Position numbers and translations under genes: made by a program. The notes under the pieces were generated by a model that worked only from the letters and a program-made list of their open reading frames with translations, was not told the origin of the DNA and did no database searches. Shown piece after piece: positions 46,848 through 55,505 of a stretch of DNA of 64,000 nucleotides. The DNA comes from Paenibacillus_G sp049942825 (GTDB lineage Bacteria; Bacillota; Bacilli; Paenibacillales; NBRC-103111). The number at the start of each line of letters is the position of its first letter. The stretch's first letter is position 1. The stretch spans positions 1 to 64,000 of the forward strand of contig NZ_CP187970.1 in NCBI RefSeq assembly GCF_049942825.1, written 5' to 3'.

Positions 46848-47398
46848 TGAGCCAGGACACGATCGTAGCGAAGAGATACGCGAAAGCGCTATTCGAAATT
46901 GCAAAAGAACAAGGCCGGATCGCTCAGGTGGAAGAGGAACTGAAAACCGTTGTCTCCACGCTGAAGCAGAACGCCGACTTCTACAAGCTGATCAAGCATC
47001 CGGCTATTGGTGCTGCCGCTAAAGCGGAAATGCTGAAGCAAATTTTTGAAACATCGCTGTCGGAAACCACCTTCAACACGCTCTTCCTTCTGATCGATAA
47101 AGGGCGGGAGGAACTGCTGGAGTCGATGGTTGCTTACTACGTGGGTATCGCCAGCGAGGCGTTGAACCAGGCGAATGCCACGGTCTACACGCCAGTGGAA
47201 CTGAACGAAGCAGAGCAGAGCCATATTGCTTCCACGTTCGGCAAGATAACCGGCAAACAAATCCGTGTCAGCACGGTGCTCGATAAAAGCCTGCTTGGCG
47301 GCATTCAAGTTCGTATCGGCGATCGCCTGTACGACGGAAGCTTGTCCGGCAAGCTGCAGCGTCTGGAAAGAGCATTGAATCAATCTCAAGCATTGTAG
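46847..47398 (+). CDS. atpH: ATP synthase subunit delta
   Basis: The stator subunit that caps F1 and joins it to b. The 183-residue protein has the N-terminal helical domain (VAKRYAKALFEIAKEQGR) and the conserved C-terminal LLGGIQVRIGDRLYDGSL. Its start overlaps the atpF stop, and atpA follows 16 bases later. Confidence 0.96.
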   Translation: MSQDTIVAKRYAKALFEIAKEQGRIAQVEEELKTVVSTLKQNADFYKLIKHPAIGAAAKAEMLKQIFETSLSETTFNTLFLLIDKGREELLESMVAYYVGIASEALNQANATVYTPVELNEAEQSHIASTFGKITGKQIRVSTVLDKSLLGGIQVRIGDRLYDGSLSGKLQRLERALNQSQAL

Positions 47399-47414
47399 AT
47401 AGGGGTGAGGTTCG

Positions 47415-48929
47415 TTGAGTATCAAGCCTGAAGAAATCAGCACATTGATCAGACAACAGATCGAGAACTATAAATCCGAAGTTCAAGTGGTTGACGTAGG
47501 TACGGTAATTCAAGTCGGTGACGGTATCGCCCGTGCACACGGCTTGGAGAACGTAATGGCGGGAGAGCTGCTCGAGTTCTCGAACGGCGTACTTGGCTAT
47601 GCGTTTAACTTGGAAGAAAGCAACGTCGGTATCGTTATCCTGGGACCTTACACGGATATCCGTGAAGGCGACCCTGTTAAGCGTACGGGCCGGATCATGG
47701 AAGTACCTGTAGGCGAAGCTATGCTGGGCCGTGTCGTGAACGCTCTCGGCCAGCCGATCGACGGTCAAGGTCCGATCAACACGACGCACTCCCGTCCTGT
47801 TGAGTCCCCGGCACCAGGCGTTATGGCCCGTAAATCGGTACATGAGCCAATGCAGACAGGTATCAAAGCGATCGACGCGATGATCCCTGTAGGCCGCGGT
47901 CAGCGTGAGCTGATCATCGGTGACCGTCAGACGGGTAAGACTTCGATCGCCGTCGATACGATCATCAACCAAAAAGGCAGCGGCGTAAAGTGTATCTACG
48001 TAGCTGTAGGTCAAAAGCAGTCCACGGTTGTCGCGCTCGTTGAGACGCTTCGCCGTGCCGGTGCGCTTGATTACACGATCGTCGTATCCGCTTCGGCTTC
48101 CGAGCCGTCCCCAATGCTGTGGCTGGCTCCATATGCGGGCTGCGCTATGGGTGAGTACTTCATGTACAAAGGCGAGCACGTGCTGATCGTATATGATGAC
48201 CTGTCCAAGCAAGCTGCAGCTTACCGTGAGTTGTCCCTGCTGCTTCGCCGTCCTCCGGGCCGGGAAGCTTATCCGGGTGACGTATTCTACCTGCACTCCC
48301 GTCTGCTGGAGCGCTCCGCAAAGCTGAGCGATGAGCTCGGTGCGGGTTCCATGACGGCCCTGCCGTTCATCGAAACCCAAGCGGGCGACGTTTCGGCATA
48401 CATTCCTACGAACGTTATCTCGATTACGGACGGACAAATCTTCCTGGAGTCCGACTTGTTCTACTCCGGTCAGCGTCCAGCCGTAAACGTAGGTATCTCC
48501 GTATCCCGTGTAGGTGGTTCCGCTCAAACGAAGGCAATGAAGAAGGTTGCCGGTACCCTCCGTCTGGACCTTGCGCAGTACCGTGAACTTGCGGCATTTG
48601 CACAATTCGGTTCTGACCTTGACCGTGCTACGCAAACCCGTCTGAACCGTGGTGTTCGTACGCTCGAGCTGCTGAAGCAGGGCGTCAACCAGCCGCTGCC
48701 GGTTGAAAAGCAGGTAGCAGCCATCTATGTTGTTACGAGAGGTCACATAGATGACCTTCCGGTACAGGATGTACGCCGTTTCGAAGCGGAATTCCTGGCT
48801 TACCTCGATTCCAACCGTCCGGAAATTCTCGCGAGCATTCGCGATACGAAGGACCTGACATCGGACAACGAGAAAGCGCTCGTGGATGCGATCGGCCAGT
48901 TCAAAAAAGGGTTCGCTCCATCCGCATAA
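47415..48929 (+). CDS. atpA: ATP synthase subunit alpha
   Basis: The non-catalytic nucleotide-binding F1 subunit, 504 residues. The P-loop is GDRQTGKTS (169-177 by family numbering), with VVSASASEPSPMLWLAPYAG and the arginine finger region in SVSRVGGSAQTKAMK. The start is TTG 47415 with GGGGTGAGG upstream. It is followed by a 96-base spacer and atpG. Confidence 0.98.
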   Translation: MSIKPEEISTLIRQQIENYKSEVQVVDVGTVIQVGDGIARAHGLENVMAGELLEFSNGVLGYAFNLEESNVGIVILGPYTDIREGDPVKRTGRIMEVPVGEAMLGRVVNALGQPIDGQGPINTTHSRPVESPAPGVMARKSVHEPMQTGIKAIDAMIPVGRGQRELIIGDRQTGKTSIAVDTIINQKGSGVKCIYVAVGQKQSTVVALVETLRRAGALDYTIVVSASASEPSPMLWLAPYAGCAMGEYFMYKGEHVLIVYDDLSKQAAAYRELSLLLRRPPGREAYPGDVFYLHSRLLERSAKLSDELGAGSMTALPFIETQAGDVSAYIPTNVISITDGQIFLESDLFYSGQRPAVNVGISVSRVGGSAQTKAMKKVAGTLRLDLAQYRELAAFAQFGSDLDRATQTRLNRGVRTLELLKQGVNQPLPVEKQVAAIYVVTRGHIDDLPVQDVRRFEAEFLAYLDSNRPEILASIRDTKDLTSDNEKALVDAIGQFKKGFAPSA

Positions 48930-49025
48930 TGAATTAGACCAAGAAGCAGCCGGGCTTCTCACTCGGGAAGCTCGGCGTTCCTTATACAGTGATTCAGGTG
49001 TTCTCGAAAGAGAGGTGAGCAGAGC

Positions 49026-49883
49026 ATGGCAAAAGGGATGCGCGAAATCAAGCGCTCGATCAAATCGAAACAAAATACGAAGCAGATCACGAAAGCGATG
49101 GAGATGGTTGCGGCCTCGAAGCTGAGACGCGCGCAGGAAGCTGCTGAATCTTCCCGTCCTTATTCCGAGAAGATGAAGGAAGTGATCGCGAGCATTGCAG
49201 CAGGTACGAAGGGTGTCAAACATCCGATGCTGCAGACCCGCCCGATCAAGAAAACCGGATACCTTGTGATCACCTCCGACCGCGGTCTGGCAGGTGGTTA
49301 CAACGCGAACGTGCTGCGTAAAGTAATGAACGTAATTCGTGAGAAGCATACGTCCACGAATGATTACGCTGTTTTTGTTATCGGCCGTAAAGGCAGGGAC
49401 TTCTTCGCAAAGCGGAATATTCCTATCGTTGAAGAGGTTACGGGCCTTGCGGATTCCCCGACATTCGCTGATATCAAGCAGGTTGCTGCTTCTGCAGTAG
49501 CGAATTTCGAGCAGGGAACGTATGACGAACTGTACCTCGTCTACAACGAGTTCAAGAATGCCATCACGCAGATTCCAACTGTGAAGCGTCTGCTTCCGTT
49601 GGAAGAAGTCACTGGTGCATCTGTATCGAACTACGAGTACGAGCCGTCTCCGGAAGGCGTGCTGGAAGTGCTTCTGCCGAAATATGCAGAGACACTGATC
49701 TACAGTGCGGTTCTCGACGGTAAGGCAAGTGAGTTCGGAGCCCGGATGACGGCAATGAACAGTGCGACAAAGAACGCAACGAAGATGATTTCTACGCTTA
49801 CGCTGCAGTATAACCGTGCGCGTCAAGCATCGATTACCCAGGAAATATCGGAGATCGTTGCGGGAGCAAACGCTCAAAGCTAA
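49026..49883 (+). CDS. atpG: ATP synthase subunit gamma
   Basis: The central rotor shaft, 285 residues. The N-terminal helix MAKGMREIKRSIKSKQNTKQ in shortened view (REIKRSIKS) and the C-terminal NRARQASITQEISEIVAGA form the coiled coil. ATG 49026 follows GAGAGGTGAG. The 165-base spacer to atpD is unusually long and packed with hairpins. Confidence 0.97.
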   Translation: MAKGMREIKRSIKSKQNTKQITKAMEMVAASKLRRAQEAAESSRPYSEKMKEVIASIAAGTKGVKHPMLQTRPIKKTGYLVITSDRGLAGGYNANVLRKVMNVIREKHTSTNDYAVFVIGRKGRDFFAKRNIPIVEEVTGLADSPTFADIKQVAASAVANFEQGTYDELYLVYNEFKNAITQIPTVKRLLPLEEVTGASVSNYEYEPSPEGVLEVLLPKYAETLIYSAVLDGKASEFGARMTAMNSATKNATKMISTLTLQYNRARQASITQEISEIVAGANAQS

Positions 49884-49897
49884 AGAATGAATCGTGA

Positions 49898-50032
49898 AGT
49901 CTTGCCTTAGGCAGGGCTTTTACGATGCCATAGTGCCTTCGGCATAGTTCAAAAAGATGCTTACGAATTCCGTCTTGCCTCTGGCAAGACGGAGTGAACG
50001 CTTACGATGCAAACTTTGCCTTCGGCAAAGTT
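49898..50032 (+). repeat. Array of short hairpins between atpG and atpD
   Basis: Four stem-loops share a TGCC-loop-GGCA core: 49898-49919 (imperfect, with a TTTT tail), 49934-49944 (TGCC-TTC-GGCA), 49970-49992 (CCGTCTTGCC-TCT-GGCAAGACGG, 10 bp) and 50012-50032 (AACTTTGCC-TTC-GGCAAAGTT, 9 bp). The linkers repeat TTACGATGC or TTACGAATTC. The last hairpin ends six bases before the atpD Shine-Dalgarno. It could act in mRNA processing or stability, or in translation of atpD. Confidence 0.75.
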
Positions 50033-50048
50033 CTTAGGAGGGGAAAAC

Positions 50049-51455
50049 ATGAGCAAGGGCCGCGTAGTGAATATCACAGGGCCGGTTGTCGACATTGAGT
50101 TCGAGCGTGGACAGCTCCCTGAGATTCTGAATGCTGTTAAGATCCAAAGAAAAGCCCAAAACCCTGGCGAGCAGGATATCAACCTGACGGTTGAAACTGC
50201 CGTTCACCTGGGTGACAACATGGTTCGTTGTATCGCAATGTCTTCCACAGACGGTCTGGTTCGTGGTCTGGAAGCGATAGATACAGGCGCTGCGATTACC
50301 GTACCGGTAGGAGCTGCTACGCTCGGGCGCGTGTTCAACGTACTTGGTGAGCCGATCGACGGGAATGAGACGGTTGACCGTACTCTGACAAGCCCGATCC
50401 ATAAAGAAGCCCCAGCGTTCGAAAACCTGTCCACGCAAGCGGAAATCCTCGAAACGGGGATCAAGGTTATCGATCTGATGGCTCCATATGCAAAGGGTGG
50501 TAAGATCGGTCTCTTCGGTGGTGCCGGCGTAGGTAAAACCGTTACGATGCAGGAGCTCATCCACAACATCGCTCAAGAGCACGGCGGTATCTCCGTATTC
50601 GCGGGTGTAGGTGAGAGAACGCGTGAAGGTAACGACTTGTACCACGAGATGAGCGACTCCGGCGTTATCTCGAAGACTGCGATGGTCTTCGGCCAAATGA
50701 ACGAGCCACCGGGTGCGCGTCTGCGTGTTGCCCTCTCCGGTCTGACTATGGCGGAATATTTCCGTGATGAAGAAGGCCGTGACGTACTTCTGTTCGTCGA
50801 CAACATCTTCCGCTTTACCCAAGCCGGTTCCGAAGTATCCGCCCTTCTCGGACGTATGCCTTCGGCGGTAGGTTACCAGCCTACGCTGGCAACGGAGATG
50901 GGTCAACTGCAGGAGCGGATTACATCCACGAAGAAAGGTTCCGTTACATCGATCCAAGCGATCTACGTTCCGGCGGACGATTACACCGACCCGGCTCCGG
51001 CAACGGCATTTGCTCACTTGGACGCTACGACGAACTTGGAGCGTGGTATTGCTTCCAAGGGTATCTTCCCGGCCGTAGACCCGCTGGCTTCGTCCTCGCG
51101 GATTCTGACTCCGGAAATCCTTGGCGATGAGCACTATCAAGTAGCACAAGGCGTAAAGAGAATTCTCCAGCGCTACAAAGAGCTTCTTGATATCATCGCC
51201 ATCCTGGGTATGGATGAGCTGTCCGATGAGGACAAACTCGTCGTTCACCGCGCACGCCGTCTGGAACTCTTCCTGTCCCAGCCGCTGCACGTTGCCGAGG
51301 CGTTCAACGGGATCCCGGGCGTTTATGTTCCGGTTAAAGAAACCGTGCGCAGCTTCAAGGAAGTTCTCGAAGGCAAGCATGACAACCTTCCTGAGCCGGC
51401 GTTCCACAACGTGGGAACGATCGAAGATGCGATCGAAAAAGCAAAAACGCTGTAA
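50049..51455 (+). CDS. atpD: ATP synthase subunit beta
   Basis: The catalytic F1 subunit, 468 residues. P-loop GGAGVGKTV, catalytic glutamate in GVGERTREGNDL, and the DELSEED-like segment GMDELSDEDKL are all present. ATG 50049 has TAGGAGGGG upstream; the in-frame ATG 50007 would start inside the hairpin array and is rejected. Confidence 0.98.
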   Translation: MSKGRVVNITGPVVDIEFERGQLPEILNAVKIQRKAQNPGEQDINLTVETAVHLGDNMVRCIAMSSTDGLVRGLEAIDTGAAITVPVGAATLGRVFNVLGEPIDGNETVDRTLTSPIHKEAPAFENLSTQAEILETGIKVIDLMAPYAKGGKIGLFGGAGVGKTVTMQELIHNIAQEHGGISVFAGVGERTREGNDLYHEMSDSGVISKTAMVFGQMNEPPGARLRVALSGLTMAEYFRDEEGRDVLLFVDNIFRFTQAGSEVSALLGRMPSAVGYQPTLATEMGQLQERITSTKKGSVTSIQAIYVPADDYTDPAPATAFAHLDATTNLERGIASKGIFPAVDPLASSSRILTPEILGDEHYQVAQGVKRILQRYKELLDIIAILGMDELSDEDKLVVHRARRLELFLSQPLHVAEAFNGIPGVYVPVKETVRSFKEVLEGKHDNLPEPAFHNVGTIEDAIEKAKTL

Positions 51456-51572
51456 GTTCCTTGCGGCGAAGCATAGTTCGGAAGTCCATCCGGCCTCCCT
51501 CGGGGGTCGGATGCTGGCTTAATCAACCGTCTGTATAGCTGACGGTAGGCTTACGTAGGAGGAGGGATCCAA

Positions 51573-51974
51573 GTGAGCACATTCCTGTTGGAAATTGTGA
51601 CACCCGAGCGCAAAGTGTATGCCGAGCCGGCTAACATGATTATTGCGAGAGGTGTTGGGGGAGAGCTTGGTATTCTGCCGAATCACATCCCGATGGTCAC
51701 TCCACTCCGGATCGCCGCTGTAACAGTCAAAAAACAGGGCGAGAAGGACGTTCAAATCGCAGTCAACGGCGGTTTTATGGAAGTCCGTAAGGACAAAGTG
51801 GTTATTTTGGCGGAAAGCGCAGAGCTTCCAGGCCAAATTGATCTGGATCGTGCGCAGGCGGCGAAGGGTCGTGCCGAGCAGCGTCTGGCTGCCAAGCAGG
51901 ATCAGATCGACTTTAAGCGTGCGGAACTTGCACTGCAGCGTGCAATGAACCGGATTAACGTCGGCGGCAGATAA
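51573..51974 (+). CDS. atpC: ATP synthase subunit epsilon
   Basis: The inhibitory rotor subunit, 133 residues: an N-terminal beta sandwich (LLEIVTPERKVYAEPANM to GGFMEVRKDKVVILAE) and a C-terminal helix hairpin. GTG 51573 follows GGAGGAGGGA. It ends the atp operon and is followed by a strong terminator. Confidence 0.96.
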   Translation: MSTFLLEIVTPERKVYAEPANMIIARGVGGELGILPNHIPMVTPLRIAAVTVKKQGEKDVQIAVNGGFMEVRKDKVVILAESAELPGQIDLDRAQAAKGRAEQRLAAKQDQIDFKRAELALQRAMNRINVGGR

Positions 51975-51991
51975 TCATATGAGGTATCATT

Positions 51992-52023
51992 ACGACGGCA
52001 GGGCAACTTACCGTCGTTTTTTT
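51992..52023 (+). terminator. Terminator of the atp operon
   Basis: ACGACGG (51992-51998) and CCGTCGT (52011-52017) form a stem followed by seven T residues. Confidence 0.88.
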
Positions 52024-52393
52024 CTATCACGTTAAGAAAACGTTATCATTGGCTAGATTTTGCATGCCAACGTCATCGATGGCGTTACAGTAAAGCAGCC
52101 CATATAGTATTCCCCAGAGAAAATGTATGGGCCTGGGATAAATTGCACATGATAAGAGCACTCAAGCCAGCGAAGGATCTTGACCTGCGCATTCGTACTT
52201 CCTGAAAATGTTAGACACCCCAAATGGCATTTGTTATAATTGGTAAGGCATATATTAACAGTAGTTAAGCAGTTCATCAGGTTCCTGCAGCCTTCGTACT
52301 ACGGGCGACGGCAGAGATGCACCGGTGTGCGGTAAGAAGAATGCCGCATCTGTACAAAGTTCAAACTACATAGAGGGAGGCGGTTCGTTCACG
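52024..52393 (+). other. Long leader and spacer before nuoA
   Basis: A 370-base non-coding stretch, more AT-rich than the flanking genes. It holds the nuo promoter and an untranslated leader of about 150 bases. I see no recognisable riboswitch; a reverse-strand open frame of 74 codons here shows no family features or ribosome-binding site. Confidence 0.5.
52211..52240 (+). promoter_or_regulatory. nuo operon promoter
   Basis: TTAGAC (52211-52216) and a perfect TATAAT (52235-52240) are spaced by 18 bases. The leader to nuoA is about 145 bases. Confidence 0.6.
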
Positions 52394-52759
52394 ATGTATT
52401 TTAATAACTACGTGGTCGTAACGATATTTCTCTTCTTAGGCGTGATCCTTCCGGTTGTAGCGCTTACATTTGGACGGCTGCTGCGCCCCTACAAGCCTGT
52501 AGAAGAGAAATATACTACCTATGAAAGCGGTAACGAGCCAGTCGGTGAAGGACAAGTCCGTTTTAACATCCGCTACTATCTCTTCGCGCTGATGTTTGTC
52601 ATCTTCGACGTGGAAACCGTGTTCTTGTATCCATGGGCCGTTGCGTATAAGCAATTAGGCTTGTTTGCGCTTGTAGAGATGTGTATCTTCGTCGGTCTGC
52701 TCATCATAGGCTTACTCTATGCCTGGAAGAAGAAGGTGCTGCAATGGACTTCAATTTAG
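52394..52759 (+). CDS. nuoA: NADH-quinone oxidoreductase subunit A
   Basis: A 121-residue membrane subunit of complex I with three helices and the conserved loop YESGNEPVGEGQVRFNIRYY and FVIFDVETVFLYPWA (cited separately). ATG 52394 follows GAGGGAGGCGG. It overlaps nuoB by 16 bases. Confidence 0.95.
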   Translation: MYFNNYVVVTIFLFLGVILPVVALTFGRLLRPYKPVEEKYTTYESGNEPVGEGQVRFNIRYYLFALMFVIFDVETVFLYPWAVAYKQLGLFALVEMCIFVGLLIIGLLYAWKKKVLQWTSI

Positions 52760-53262
52760 AGAACATCACTCCGGAAGAGCGTCAGGAGCTGGATCGTAAC
52801 GTTTTCATGACAACACTCGAACAAATCAAGGCATGGGCGAGGAGCAACTCGCTGTGGCCGCTTACCTTCGGACTTGCCTGTTGTGCGATTGAGATGATGG
52901 GTACAGGGGCGTCGCACTACGATCTCGACCGGTTCGGGGTCATCTTCCGGACATCCCCCCGTCAATCCGATGTGATGATCGTAGCCGGGACGGTTACGAA
53001 AAAGATGGCGCCGCTGCTTCGCCGTCTGTACGAGCAGATGCCCGAACCCAAGTGGGTCATTGCCATGGGCTCCTGTGCGACTGCCGGGGGTCCTTACGTC
53101 AAATCGTACGCTGTGGTCAAAGGTGTGGACCAGGTGGTTCCGGTGGATGTCTATATCCCCGGCTGCCCTCCAAACCCAGCGGCGCTGATCTATGGGATCA
53201 ATAAGCTGCAGGAGAAGATCCGTTACGAAGCGAAAACCGGTAAGCAGGTGACAAGCCGATGA
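52744..53262 (+). CDS. nuoB: NADH-quinone oxidoreductase subunit B
   Basis: Carries the N2 iron-sulfur cluster next to the quinone site. The 172-residue protein has the cluster cysteines in GLACCAIEMM, GSCATAGG and PGCPPNP. ATG 52744 lies inside nuoA; the frame is open upstream to 52681 but that part is not family-like. It overlaps nuoC by four bases. Confidence 0.96.
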   Translation: MDFNLENITPEERQELDRNVFMTTLEQIKAWARSNSLWPLTFGLACCAIEMMGTGASHYDLDRFGVIFRTSPRQSDVMIVAGTVTKKMAPLLRRLYEQMPEPKWVIAMGSCATAGGPYVKSYAVVKGVDQVVPVDVYIPGCPPNPAALIYGINKLQEKIRYEAKTGKQVTSR

Positions 53263-54395
53263 GCGATGAGGAGAAAAAAGCAAAAGACGGCGATGCCGGA
53301 GAGCGTAAAGACGACCGCGGGCTAGGCTTTACTTCCGAAGGTGGAGGATTCATCACGGCAGAGGATACGGCCGGCAACACGAAGGTTGGAGGCTCAGCGG
53401 GAGGCGGCGAAGGAGAGGCGCAGAACGGCGAAAAGCCGGGTACAGCAGACCCGCGTTCGGAAGCCCGGGCCTTCGGCGAGCCGGAGGAAGGCGAAGAGCG
53501 GCAGGGCAATACGACGCCGGGCGTGAAGGCTCCGCCGATGAGCGGAGAGCCGCGCGTCGTCGAAGGTGCAGCGCTTGCCAAGGCGGGCGGCGCCGGCGAG
53601 CCGCCTGGCGGTTACGCCGACGTGCCGAAGGCGGAGGGCGCGGAGCCAGCCGGCGGTGCGGCGGAGGCACAGGTGAGCTCCGCGGATGCCGAGCGCGAGG
53701 CGAAGGTGAAGGCCGCCGCGGAAGCGCGGGCGGCGAGGCTGGCCGCGAAGGCCGCGCAGACGGCTGAAGCCGGCGATGCCCCAGCCGCGGAGCGGGCGGC
53801 ACCGACCGACGCCGAGAAGGAGGCGAAGGCCAAGGCCGCTGCCGAGGCGAGAGCGGCTCGTGTCAGCGCGAGGACCACGAAGACCGAAGGGGCTGAGCCG
53901 GAGGCGCCGAAGGAGCCGTCACCGAAGCAGCCGCTGCTGGATCGGCTGACAGCGATCCTGAAGGAATTCCACGACGGCATCGTGGAAGACGCGGTGATCA
54001 ACGAGAAGGGCGGCCATATCCCAACCGTCTATATCAAGGCGGAGGCCTGGCGGGAGACGGCCGATATGCTGCGCATCCATCCGGAGCTCGGGCTCCATTA
54101 CCTCCGGAATGTGTCCGGAGTTGATATGGAGACCCACATGGAAGTCGTGTATCATTTCATCTCGCTCGATCACAAGCAGGATTACTGCTTCAAGGTGAAG
54201 ACCGACCGGGAGAACCCGTCGATTCCGTCGATAACGCCTATTTTTCCTACAGCGGACTGGAATGAACGGGAGATCTACGATTTGTTCGGTATTGATTTTC
54301 CGGGACATCCCGACCTGCGCCGTATCATGATGGCAGACGACTGGGTAGGCCATCCCCTGCGCAAAGATTATGAGCCGATCGACCCGGAGGTGTAA
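53259..54395 (+). CDS. nuoC: NADH-quinone oxidoreductase subunit C with long low-complexity N-terminus
   Basis: The 30-kDa hydrophilic subunit of complex I. The conserved core is residues 225-378, with LHYLRNVSGVDME, PSITPIFPTADWNEREIYD and the C-terminal HPLRKDYEPID. The first 224 residues are a charged Ala/Glu/Lys/Gly-rich region with two near-identical AEREAKVKAAAEARAAR-type units (143-160 and 184-201). Charged N-terminal extensions occur in other bacilli, but this one is long. DNA here is very GC-rich. ATG 53259 overlaps nuoB. Confidence 0.92.
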   Translation: MSDEEKKAKDGDAGERKDDRGLGFTSEGGGFITAEDTAGNTKVGGSAGGGEGEAQNGEKPGTADPRSEARAFGEPEEGEERQGNTTPGVKAPPMSGEPRVVEGAALAKAGGAGEPPGGYADVPKAEGAEPAGGAAEAQVSSADAEREAKVKAAAEARAARLAAKAAQTAEAGDAPAAERAAPTDAEKEAKAKAAAEARAARVSARTTKTEGAEPEAPKEPSPKQPLLDRLTAILKEFHDGIVEDAVINEKGGHIPTVYIKAEAWRETADMLRIHPELGLHYLRNVSGVDMETHMEVVYHFISLDHKQDYCFKVKTDRENPSIPSITPIFPTADWNEREIYDLFGIDFPGHPDLRRIMMADDWVGHPLRKDYEPIDPEV

Positions 54396-54401
54396 TGGAG
54401 C

Positions 54402-55505
54402 TTGGCCATTCGAACGGAAGAACTGCTGCTCAACGTCGGACCGCAGCATCCGAGTACGCACGGCGTGTTCCGGATCATTGTAAAGCTGGACGGGGAGATC
54501 ATTAGGGAAGCGATCCCGGTGATGGGCTACCTGCACCGCGGTACGGAGAAGCTGGCGGAGAATCTGACTTATACCCAGATCATTCCTTACACCGACCGCA
54601 TGGATTATGTGTCGGCGATGACCAATAACTATGTTCTCGTCCATGCTGTGGAGAAGCTCATGGGACTGGAGATCCCCGAGCGGGCGGAATTCATGCGCCT
54701 GATCGTGATGGAACTGCAGCGGATTGCGAGCCACATGGTATGGTGGGGAACGTATCTGCTCGATATCGGGGCGATGAGCCCTTTCTTGTATGCGTTTCGC
54801 GACCGCGAGATTATCATCGATCTCTTCAATGAGCTGTGCGGCGCCCGGCTGACTTACAACTACATGCGGGTCGGCGGGGTCAAATGGGATGCGCCGGAGG
54901 GCTGGATCCAAAAGGTGCGTGATTTCGTTCCCTACATGCGCGGGAAGCTGGATGAGTACAATGAGCTCGTCAGCGGCAACGAGATTTTCCTGGCCCGGAT
55001 CAAGGGCATCGGCAAGTACGATGCGGAGACCGCCATTGCCTATGGACTCAGTGGAGCAAACCTCCGCTGCACCGGTGTGGATTGGGATATCCGCAAGACC
55101 CAGCCGTACAGCCTGTACAGCCGTTTCGAGTTCGATGTGCCTACGAGTACGGTGGGCGATTGCTACGCGAGGTACCTGCTGCGTCTGGAGGAAATTCGCC
55201 AGTCCCTGCGGATTCTCGAGCAGGCACTGGAGCAGTTTCCCGCAGAAGGGGAAATCATGGGCAAGGTGCCGCGGGTGCTTCGTCCGGCCGAAGGCGAGGT
55301 CTATGCAGCGATCGAATCCCCGCGCGGGGAGATCGGCGTTCATCTCATCTCAAAAGGCAAGGATAAGCCGTACCGTCTCAAGTTCCGCCGTCCGTCCTTC
55401 GTGAACCTGCAGATTCTGCCGAAGCTGCTCGTCGGCGAGACGATGACGAACTTGATCACGATACTCGGAGGCATTGATATCGTTGTCGGGGAGGTGGACT
55501 GCTGA
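54402..55505 (+). CDS. nuoD: NADH-quinone oxidoreductase subunit D
   Basis: The 49-kDa subunit that forms the quinone pocket with NuoB. The 367-residue protein has NVGPQHPSTHGVFR, GYLHRGTEKL and the C-terminal DIVVGEVDC. TTG 54402 is the start, with GGAGG 11 bases upstream. The stop overlaps nuoH by one base. Confidence 0.95.
   Translation: MAIRTEELLLNVGPQHPSTHGVFRIIVKLDGEIIREAIPVMGYLHRGTEKLAENLTYTQIIPYTDRMDYVSAMTNNYVLVHAVEKLMGLEIPERAEFMRLIVMELQRIASHMVWWGTYLLDIGAMSPFLYAFRDREIIIDLFNELCGARLTYNYMRVGGVKWDAPEGWIQKVRDFVPYMRGKLDEYNELVSGNEIFLARIKGIGKYDAETAIAYGLSGANLRCTGVDWDIRKTQPYSLYSRFEFDVPTSTVGDCYARYLLRLEEIRQSLRILEQALEQFPAEGEIMGKVPRVLRPAEGEVYAAIESPRGEIGVHLISKGKDKPYRLKFRRPSFVNLQILPKLLVGETMTNLITILGGIDIVVGEVDC

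Noticed and set aside
47268..49877. Reverse-strand open frame of 869 codons opposite atpH-atpA-atpG
   Set aside because: It is a shadow of highly codon-biased atp genes, has no ribosome-binding site and its product shows no family features.
52053..52277. Reverse-strand frame of 74 codons before nuoA
   Set aside because: No ribosome-binding site or family features, and it overlaps the nuo promoter.
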